DNA of 64,000 nucleotides from Pseudobdellovibrionaceae bacterium (GTDB lineage: Bacteria > Bdellovibrionota > Bdellovibrionia > Bdellovibrionales > Bdellovibrionaceae): contig JAKFYD010000006.1 in NCBI GenBank assembly GCA_021731025.1, positions 1 through 64,000 on the forward strand, written 5' to 3'. A model generated the notes under the pieces. The model was not told the origin of the DNA, did not search any database, and worked only from the letters and a program-made list of their open reading frames with translations. This document shows, in pieces, positions 58,161-64,000 of this stretch. How positions within the stretch are numbered: the first letter of the stretch is position 1; each line of letters starts with the position of its first letter. The translations under genes were made by a program, and so were the position numbers.

Positions 58161-59049
58161 AATGAAATTTCTGACCAAAAACAGATTCAGCGATAATGAG
58201 TTCTGAACACCAAAGCGCAATTCCTTCTTTATTTTCCCATTCAGGTCCACTGTACATTTTATCGCCAAGAAGTGGTGCTCCTAGTTGAGACATCTGCGCG
58301 CGGATCTGATGAGTTCTTCCGGTAACGAGCTCGATGCTGTATTCAGCATGGTCCTTGAAGAGCTCGACCTCGTTCACAATCAGCTGGCAAGATTCTGTAT
58401 TTTCTTGTGCTGATTCACTGAGCAGTTTCGGGGCGCGAGGACTTTTAATCATATGATGCTCATAAAACCCAGGAGCTAAATTTTTATTTGTGCTCCAAGC
58501 TCGATAAATTTTTTTAACGTTTCTTTCGGCAAAGGCTTGATTGATTCGCTTCTGACTTTCTTTGTCTTTCGATAAGATCAATAAACCTTCCGTCGGGGTG
58601 TCTAAGCGATGGGTAATATAAAATTCCCTATTCATTGATTTTGTTAAACTTTTTAGAACGTTCTCTTGGATGTTATCCACGGTGGGATGGCAGGGAACTT
58701 CAGCTGGTTTATTTAAAATGAGAAAAAGTTCATTTTCAAAAATGACCCGCTCTTTCCATAGAATATCTTTCACACCAAAACGTCGAGGTTTGCGATGAAT
58801 CCGCACATAGTCTGCGGGAATAAGCCCCCGATTTGTGAGGGCTCTGTGGTGATTAACGTAGACAGATCCAAGTTCAAGTAATTCTTGAGGAGTGTAAGAA
58901 AAGTCTTTAATATGAGTCTCGATAAAAGAAATCAGATCTTCCGGTTTTTCGCAACGACAATGAATAACTCCATACTCAAAGCCGCGGGCATATTCTTGTA
59001 TATTCACCGGGTCAGCAAATAGCACAACGTGACTTCCTTCATCAAGCAA
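58108..59049 (-). CDS. RluA-family pseudouridine synthase with N-terminal extension
   Basis: 313 residues. Catalytic block ITHRLDTPTEGLLIL (Asp in HRLD) and VTGRTHQIRAQMS with GDKMYSG are family markers. The first 90 residues (ELLELGSVYVNHHRALTNRGLIPADYVRIHRKPRR) could be an S4-like RNA-binding domain. Target RNA unknown. Its last 53 bp are antisense to the methyltransferase gene. It is divergent from DedA with only 14 bp between the starts. Confidence 0.88.
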   Translation of the reverse strand: MLDEGSHVVLFADPVNIQEYARGFEYGVIHCRCEKPEDLISFIETHIKDFSYTPQELLELGSVYVNHHRALTNRGLIPADYVRIHRKPRRFGVKDILWKERVIFENELFLILNKPAEVPCHPTVDNIQENVLKSLTKSMNREFYITHRLDTPTEGLLILSKDKESQKRINQAFAERNVKKIYRAWSTNKNLAPGFYEHHMIKSPRAPKLLSESAQENTESCQLIVNEVELFKDHAEYSIELVTGRTHQIRAQMSQLGAPLLGDKMYSGPEWENKEGIALWCSELIIAESVFGQKFHFKLPFPKHKNEPGSHHF

Positions 59050-59063
59050 ACTAGAACAAAATT

Positions 59064-59765
59064 ATGCACATGAACGAGATCTTACAGTCGGACGTTTTTA
59101 TATGGTTCTCTCAATTCGCTTACCAACCCTTGTATGTCTATCTCGGTATGTTCACGATGATGATTGTTTCCGCATTTGGTTTACCTGTCCCTGAAGAGCT
59201 AACTTTGATCAGCGTTGGTTTTTTAGCTTTCATGGGCTCGCGACCAGATCTTTTCCCCCCACCCCCCGGGCCTTACAGCGTGATCAATATGCACGAGGCC
59301 GCTTTTCTAGCTTTCATTTCTGTCGTTGCCAGTGACAGTCTTATTTACGGCTTAGGGCGAAAATTCGGCCGCAAAATGCTGGGTTACAGGTGGGTTCAGC
59401 GCATGTTTCCGGTAACGGCCCAAGCCCGTGTTGAACGTTGGACGAACAGTTATGGGCCTTTGGCCGTTTTTATTTTTCGATTTACGCCGGGAGTTCGATT
59501 CCCAGGTCATCTTTTCTGCGGAATGATGAAATATGATTTATGGAAATTTTTAGCCGTTGATGGTTTCGCGGCCTTGGTTTCGGTGCCGACCCAAATTTAT
59601 CTGATCGCAATTTACGGGGAACACATTCTGTCCATATTGCAAAAATTCAAAATCGTTATTTTTACGATTTTAGCCTTAGCCGTGATTTTTGTGCTTATTA
59701 AAAAATGGCGTGAAAAAAGACTTGAAAAGGCCACTGTGAATGAGTCTTCAAGTCCTCTTAATTAA
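59064..59765 (+). CDS. DedA/SNARE-associated-family membrane protein
   Basis: 233 residues with about five hydrophobic segments. The DedA features are a reentrant-like region AFGLPVPEELTLISVGFL (the Glu pair) and FRFTPGVRFPGHLFCGMM with the conserved Arg pattern FRFxPGxR. DedA proteins flip or transport undecaprenyl- or phosphatidyl-lipids and help maintain membrane potential. The two possible starts (59064 and 59070) are both ATG. The gene is preceded by only 14 bp from the divergent gene. Confidence 0.88.
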   Translation: MHMNEILQSDVFIWFSQFAYQPLYVYLGMFTMMIVSAFGLPVPEELTLISVGFLAFMGSRPDLFPPPPGPYSVINMHEAAFLAFISVVASDSLIYGLGRKFGRKMLGYRWVQRMFPVTAQARVERWTNSYGPLAVFIFRFTPGVRFPGHLFCGMMKYDLWKFLAVDGFAALVSVPTQIYLIAIYGEHILSILQKFKIVIFTILALAVIFVLIKKWREKRLEKATVNESSSPLN

Positions 59766-59778
59766 ATTTGAGTTCAGC

Positions 59779-60831
59779 TTAAGCGACTTTTGAGTTGCCC
59801 AGCATTTCCGGAGTCAGCTCGCAGCAAACACTCAGCTGAATGGGCTTTTTCAAGCTTCCATTGTCCCAAGAGGGCCAAAAGATTTTTTCATAGCCATTCT
59901 GAATGCCGAAAAGTTCTTCACGGATCTTAAACAAAAGACCCGCCGGAGCTGCTAAAAGCCAATCCATTTGGACTAAATAAAGAGCTTCTTCCAAATCAAC
60001 AGGATTCATGGAATTTAAAAAGCTCTCGGGCAGATGGTCAATCAGGTAACTGGCATTGTGCGAGTACTGATGGAATGCTTTTTCTAAAGGAGCTACTAAA
60101 AGTTTATCGATTTTAATATCGCTGGATTTTCCCATAGAAAAGGGACGAGCCAGTTTCTTAAAATTATAATAAAGGAGTGCGTCATTCACGACGTAATCAG
60201 ATTTCGGTAAATAATCACAGATCGAGTCCATGCAAAGAGCTTCATGAGAAGGATCTTCGATATGGGCATTGTGATCCACGGCAACAAGTGTGCGCAGATT
60301 CCATAAAAACGAAAATAGAATTTGTAAGCGGATGCAAAAGTCGGAAGAGAAATTGATCGAAAAATTAAATATCAAAGGCGCTTTATTCTGCGCTTCTAGA
60401 TTGTCGATCATTTCAATCAGTGGCCAAAAGTGGCTCAGTTCGATTTTTTCGGATTGAAAGATCGTACGTAATTTGTCGTTAAACTTTTCCTCAAAGCCTT
60501 GCATCACTTGAGAAGTCACAGCTTTAACTTGCTTATTCAGTGATTGAACCCGTTCTTTAGAGCGAAGATTCATTTCATAATGCGGCTCTAAATGTTTCCA
60601 GGCATTCAGCCAATTTTCCATTTCTGAAGGTGAGGTTTTTTTAGCCCACAAAGACAAATAATTTGCTGATACTCCAAGAAGAGCATCGCTGAAGTATTTA
60701 AACGGAGCTGTTGGTTGTGTTTTTTCAAACTGATTTTCATCTTGCCATAAATTGAGCTTTGCTGGGCGAGGAAGACCGCCGCGTTCCATTTGAACATCAA
60801 AGCCAATACGTGCCGAAGATTTTTTCGCCAT
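59779..60831 (-). CDS. Hypothetical cytoplasmic protein (350 aa)
   Basis: Start at 60831 with GGAGG six bases upstream; a longer frame to 61074 would run into the divergent TatD gene. The product begins MAKKSSARIGFDVQMERGG, is helix-rich, and has no signal peptide or recognisable motif. A middle region PLIFNFSINFSSDFCIRLQ is strand-like. It is convergent with DedA (13 bp between stops) and divergent from tatD. I do not recognise the family. Confidence 0.7.
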   Translation of the reverse strand: MAKKSSARIGFDVQMERGGLPRPAKLNLWQDENQFEKTQPTAPFKYFSDALLGVSANYLSLWAKKTSPSEMENWLNAWKHLEPHYEMNLRSKERVQSLNKQVKAVTSQVMQGFEEKFNDKLRTIFQSEKIELSHFWPLIEMIDNLEAQNKAPLIFNFSINFSSDFCIRLQILFSFLWNLRTLVAVDHNAHIEDPSHEALCMDSICDYLPKSDYVVNDALLYYNFKKLARPFSMGKSSDIKIDKLLVAPLEKAFHQYSHNASYLIDHLPESFLNSMNPVDLEEALYLVQMDWLLAAPAGLLFKIREELFGIQNGYEKIFWPSWDNGSLKKPIQLSVCCELTPEMLGNSKVA

Positions 60832-60917
60832 TTTCGTCCTCCATGAACCGGTGTATAAATAGATTCGGCAGATTCGTTTCATTGTGAGAGTCGTGTTTTT
60901 ATGAGATAAAATTAAGT

Positions 60918-61721
60918 ATGAATTTATGGGCTGATTCCCACTGTCATATGGCCGATTTAAGAGTCCAGTCCTGTCTTTCAGGCTGGATCGATAAAGCCGA
61001 AAGTCTTGGTATTGGTTACTTTCTTCAAGGCGGAGTCGGGCCGGACGACTGGGACCGGCAATCCGAACTCGCAAAACAATTTAACGATCGTATCGGGCTT
61101 TGTTTTGGACTGCATCCCTATTGGGTCGCAGATCATTCCCTTTCCGAATGTGAAGAAGCTATGGATCTTCTGGCTTCGCGAATTGATCAGGCCCAAGCTT
61201 TGGGCGAAACGGGTTTAGATTTTCGTCCACGAATAACGAAAGACGATGAAAGTTGTAAAGAAAAACAAATTTCACTTTTTGAAATGCAGCTCGAGTTATC
61301 CAAAGTTTGTCATCGTCCTCTTGTTTTGCATATCGTTCAAGCTCACGACGAGGCTCTGAAAATTTTAGATCTTTGGGGTTTACCTTTGCAAAAGGGATTT
61401 GTTCATTCGTTTAATGGCAGCGCTCAAAAAGCGGAAGAATTTTTAGAGCGCGGGTTACTTCTTTCTGTCGGTGGACCTTTGGTGCGTGCAGATAATCAGC
61501 GTCTGAAGCAGGCCGTTCAAATTATCCCTTTGGAAAAATTACTTATTGAAACAGATAGCCCCGATCAGCCACCCGAGTCTTTCCAGGGACAACTGAATCC
61601 CTTATCGACCTTGAAAGAAGTGGCTGAAGAAGTCGCTCGAATAAAGAAAGTTTCCACCACTGAAGTGCTTGACATCAGCACCCGAAATCTCAAACAACTG
61701 TTGAACCTCAAGGAGAATTAA
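60918..61721 (+). CDS. tatD: TatD-family metal-dependent DNase
   Basis: 267-residue amidohydrolase-fold protein with DSHCH (metal His pair), ALGETGLDF, VLHIVQAHDE (metal His) and LIETDSPDQP (metal Asp). All are the TatD/YcfH hallmarks; 3'-5' exonuclease activity is known for relatives. The next gene (tcdA) starts 1 bp after its stop and uses an AGGAG inside the tatD 3' end, so the two are coupled. Confidence 0.9.
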   Translation: MNLWADSHCHMADLRVQSCLSGWIDKAESLGIGYFLQGGVGPDDWDRQSELAKQFNDRIGLCFGLHPYWVADHSLSECEEAMDLLASRIDQAQALGETGLDFRPRITKDDESCKEKQISLFEMQLELSKVCHRPLVLHIVQAHDEALKILDLWGLPLQKGFVHSFNGSAQKAEEFLERGLLLSVGGPLVRADNQRLKQAVQIIPLEKLLIETDSPDQPPESFQGQLNPLSTLKEVAEEVARIKKVSTTEVLDISTRNLKQLLNLKEN

Positions 61722-61722
61722 A

Positions 61723-62571
61723 ATGGAAGTACTCACTCCAATTCCTGAAACTGAATATGTTCTGCACCGACGCTTTGATCGCATGGGTCGCCTGGTGGGT
61801 GATCAAAATATGAGCAAACTGTTTAAGTCGCACGTGATGGTGATCGGTTTGGGTGGCGTTGGTTCATGGGCGGCCGAGTCTCTGATCCGTTCCGGTGTGG
61901 GTAAAATCACTCTCGTCGACTTTGACGAAATTTGCATCACCAATACCAATCGGCAGCTTCATGCTCAGCAAGGTATGGTTGGACGAAAGAAAAGCGAAGT
62001 GATGGGCGAGCGTTTAAAAAAGATTAATCCTCAGGCTCAGGTCAAACCCTTAAACTTATTTTACAACGCCGAAAATTCTGAAACCATTTTAGCCGAACAG
62101 CCTGATTTCATCATTGATGCCATTGATAATTTAACGGCAAAGTGCCATCTGCTGGCTGTTTGCAGTGAACGTCAGATTCCTTTGATCACATCTGGGGGTT
62201 CAGCGGCGAAAATGGATCCGACTCGAATTCGTATTGTCGATCTGGCTGAAACATCAGTTGATCCCATGGCGGCCCAGGTCAGAAAAATACTGCGAACCAA
62301 GTACAATTTTCCCGAGGGACCCAGCGATAAAAAATTTAATATCCCCTGCGTTTTTTCTGATGAGGAACCGATGGAGCCCATCGAATTAAACTATGATAAG
62401 GGTCAAGGCTTTAAGTGCGTTTGCCCACAGGGTCAAAAGAGTTTGCACAGCTGTGAGCATCGCAACGTGATTTATGGAACATCAAGCTTTGTCACAGGAG
62501 CATTTGGGCTTACAATGGCGTCGTGGGTTGTTCGAGAGATCGTTAAGAAACCACAAGAAAGGGATTTATAA
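61723..62571 (+). CDS. tcdA: tRNA threonylcarbamoyladenosine dehydratase
   Basis: Cyclises t6A in tRNA to ct6A. E1-like ThiF/MoeB fold: GLGGVGSWAAESLIRSGVG nucleotide site, DFDEICITNTNRQL with the Asp and Arg of the adenylation site, and DAIDNLTAKC. A C-terminal set of Cys (KCVCPQ, SCEHR) fits the TcdA/CsdL group. Length 282 is normal. It overlaps nothing upstream (1 bp gap) and is followed without gap by a small gene. Confidence 0.9.
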   Translation: MEVLTPIPETEYVLHRRFDRMGRLVGDQNMSKLFKSHVMVIGLGGVGSWAAESLIRSGVGKITLVDFDEICITNTNRQLHAQQGMVGRKKSEVMGERLKKINPQAQVKPLNLFYNAENSETILAEQPDFIIDAIDNLTAKCHLLAVCSERQIPLITSGGSAAKMDPTRIRIVDLAETSVDPMAAQVRKILRTKYNFPEGPSDKKFNIPCVFSDEEPMEPIELNYDKGQGFKCVCPQGQKSLHSCEHRNVIYGTSSFVTGAFGLTMASWVVREIVKKPQERDL

Positions 62572-62697
62572 ATGGGAATGTTTTTAATGGCGATATTTAC
62601 CGGAGTTCCAGTTGTCGTGGGAACAATTCTTGTCATTCTGACTTTCCGCCATTGGATTCAACAAGCCCGCTTAGAAAAATTAAAAGGTAAAGAATGA
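62572..62697 (+). CDS. 41-residue membrane peptide
   Basis: ATG directly follows the tcdA stop (TAAATG) and its own stop overlaps the next ATG (ATGA). It encodes MGMFLMAIFTGVPVVVGTIL then VILTFRHWIQQARLEKLKG: one membrane helix and a basic tail. The exact packing between two real genes supports translation, although no independent ribosome binding site other than AGAAAGG upstream is evident. Function unknown. Confidence 0.6.
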   Translation: MGMFLMAIFTGVPVVVGTILVILTFRHWIQQARLEKLKGKE

Positions 62698-63734
62698 GTT
62701 TAAAGGGAAATTTGGTTCTTTCTTATCAACTGGCTCGCAGCGCGCACTTTACAGTGCAGCAACTTTCATTGCCTCTCTTCGAAAGTTTGCTGACCGGGAG
62801 TAACAGGTTTAGGAAAGCAGATAGCCCTGAATTGACAAAAAAATTACTTCAAGAACTTTTTCAGATCTTAAAAAAAGATAGCGAAAATATCGCCGCTGGA
62901 ATTTATCCCGTCGAAGTTCTGAAGCCTGAAAATCCAAAAGATCATTTTCTGCGGTACCCACGGATTCTTTGGGATGGATTTTTCATTTCACGACGTCGCT
63001 CTAAACAAAAATCCAAAGAGTTTAATCGGCAAGCTCAAGAGTTTTTGAACGAGATGCCTGAATACTTCCGACGCAATTTTCATTTTCAAACGGATGGATA
63101 TCTGTCTCCTGCTTCTGCTGAACTCTACGATCATCAGGTTGATATCTTATTTTCGGGTGCAGCTGATGCCATGAGACGTTTGATGATTCCTTTACTTCGT
63201 CGTACAGAATTAGAGACCAGCGGCCAGGGACTCAGTTTTCTTGAGGTCGGGGCGGGAACTGGGCGGTTGACGCGATTTATGGGCTTATCATTTCCAAAAG
63301 CAAAAATCGTGGCTACGGATCTGAGTCATCCTTACTTGAAAAAAGCCCAAGTTTTGTTGCAATCGAATCCGCGAGTGGATTTTGCTCAAGCTCCGGCAGA
63401 AGATCTTCCTTATAAAAATGAAACCTTTGATCTGACCTATTCTTGTTTTCTATTTCATGAGCTTCCTTTGGATATAAGACGGCAAGTTCTTGCCGAGGCC
63501 TTTCGGGTTTTGAAGCCGGGGGGTTATTTTTCCTTTGTCGATTCCGTGCAAAGAAGTGAAGCTCAGGAAAAATCCAATCTGCTCGATCAATTTCCTGTCG
63601 ATTTTCACGAACCTTTTTACAAAAATTATATTCTTCATCCGATGGAAGATCTGATCAAAGAACAGGGATTCGAGATTGTCAGTTCTCATTCAGGTTTCTT
63701 CGCAAAAGCTGTCCTCGCTCGAAAGAAAGCTTGA
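62694..63734 (+). CDS. SAM-dependent methyltransferase (type 11)
   Basis: 346 residues. The N-terminal 170 residues are an unknown helical region; the rest is a class I methyltransferase with FLEVGAGTGRLTRFM (SAM motif), VATDLSHPYL, APAEDLPYKNETFDLTYS and VLKPGGYFSFVD. The substrate is not evident. Its stop is followed by a deoxyhypusine-synthase-like gene. The ATG overlaps the small upstream gene by 4 bp. Confidence 0.82.
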   Translation: MSLKGNLVLSYQLARSAHFTVQQLSLPLFESLLTGSNRFRKADSPELTKKLLQELFQILKKDSENIAAGIYPVEVLKPENPKDHFLRYPRILWDGFFISRRRSKQKSKEFNRQAQEFLNEMPEYFRRNFHFQTDGYLSPASAELYDHQVDILFSGAADAMRRLMIPLLRRTELETSGQGLSFLEVGAGTGRLTRFMGLSFPKAKIVATDLSHPYLKKAQVLLQSNPRVDFAQAPAEDLPYKNETFDLTYSCFLFHELPLDIRRQVLAEAFRVLKPGGYFSFVDSVQRSEAQEKSNLLDQFPVDFHEPFYKNYILHPMEDLIKEQGFEIVSSHSGFFAKAVLARKKA

Positions 63735-63767
63735 CAAAAAAGCCGATTCTTAGGAAAGCTGCCGCCT

Positions 63768-64000
63768 ATGAATATTACAAAATTTATCGATCACCATTAC
63801 CGACATTTCAACGCTCAAGCTTTAAAAGCAGGCGCTCAAGGCTATAAAGCCCACATCGAAAAGGGCGGGCAAATGCTTGTTACTTTGGCTGGGGCTATGA
63901 GCACCGCTGAAATTGGCCTGAGCTTAGCGGAAATGATTCGGCAGGGAAAAGTTCACGCCATTTCTTGCACGGGCGCCAATCTGGAAGAAGATGTCTTTAA
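63768..64000 (+). CDS. Deoxyhypusine-synthase-like protein, 5' part
   Basis: Runs off the window edge; 77 codons are visible. Start MNITKFIDHHYRHFNAQAL and the blocks LVTLAGAMSTAEIGLSLAEM and ISCTGANLEED are the N-terminal pattern of the deoxyhypusine synthase family, which uses NAD and spermidine. Bacterial members often lack a hypusine target and may make homospermidine or modify other amines. It lies 33 bp after a methyltransferase gene. Its presence with hss and pot genes completes a polyamine theme. Confidence 0.85.
   Translation, partial: MNITKFIDHHYRHFNAQALKAGAQGYKAHIEKGGQMLVTLAGAMSTAEIGLSLAEMIRQGKVHAISCTGANLEEDVF

Noticed and set aside
59779-61074. Long version of the 350-residue hypothetical protein
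   Set aside because: The extra 81 codons run through the divergent tatD start; GGAGG before 60831 decides the start.
1-64000. CRISPR arrays, rRNA, complete insertion sequences, prophage genes, known riboswitch motifs
   Set aside because: I looked for regularly spaced repeats, rRNA-like sequence, transposase genes with flanking repeats and phage structural genes. Only the RAYT-like gene and the short palindromes were found.

Overview
The window looks like a chromosome segment of a Gram-negative predator-type deltaproteobacterium, most likely a Bdellovibrio or close relative (Bdellovibrionota). This is inferred from content: LPS core genes (waaA, a GT9 heptosyltransferase), many Sec and lipoprotein signal peptides, outer-membrane barrels, a TIGR02147-type regulator (a family known mainly from Bdellovibrio and Fibrobacter), homospermidine synthase with a bacterial deoxyhypusine-synthase-like gene, and several secreted hydrolases. 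No rRNA, CRISPR array, complete IS element or prophage was seen. Genes are tightly packed, with many 1-20 bp overlaps.

Layout. 1-1324 is AT-rich, decayed DNA abutting the 3' end of a tRNA-Asp. 1547-7781 holds an RhlE-type helicase, two lipoproteins (one lysozyme/chitosanase-like, one unknown), a GT-C membrane glycosyltransferase and a trypsin-like lipoprotein. 7784-12862 is a polyamine ABC transporter (potD diverging from potABC) plus a UMF1-type MFS gene. 12846-16051 is an RNA-modification and housekeeping run (RlmE, RluA type, LOG type, DTW type) with a 57-residue membrane protein. 16062-23097 has a RAYT-like transposase beside a structured palindrome, a 959-residue alkaline-phosphatase-fold protein, a secreted alpha/beta hydrolase, ArgR with a damaged 5' end, and homospermidine synthase. 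23200-27143 is a patch of small secreted proteins with a TIGR02147-like regulator and a striking inverted repeat. 28051-35220 has an HD-GYP phosphodiesterase, an M14-type carboxypeptidase, a hydrolase, and a porin-like barrel coupled to a 1043-residue lipoprotein. 35267-37543 has a SleB-like hydrolase, dcd and rpmG.

37749-48653 reads as one signalling neighbourhood: a lone receiver, a CheA-like kinase coupled to a FecR-domain envelope protein, a SpoIIE/PP2C phosphatase with a STAS protein, a receiver-TPR protein, and a beta-barrel protein that seems to use an ATT start codon. 48662-55695 carries an AAA_28-type NTPase, a phospholipase-D/cardiolipin-synthase-like enzyme, an RNase-Z-like metallohydrolase, a FabMG-like reductase candidate, and waaA/GT9. 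55832-64000 is mostly housekeeping: MFS, THUMP-type rRNA methyltransferase, RluA, DedA, TatD, TcdA, a 41-residue membrane peptide, a methyltransferase, and the start of a deoxyhypusine-synthase-like gene.

Three themes connect the genes. Polyamines: uptake (pot), homospermidine synthesis, and a deoxyhypusine-synthase-like enzyme. Envelope work: LPS core, cell-wall and protein hydrolases, porins, DedA. Signal transduction: the 37.7-48.7 kb locus and HD-GYP. The less ordinary observations are the palindromic elements at 16759, 23843 and 46735, the ATT-start barrel gene, and the frameshifted ArgR N-terminus.
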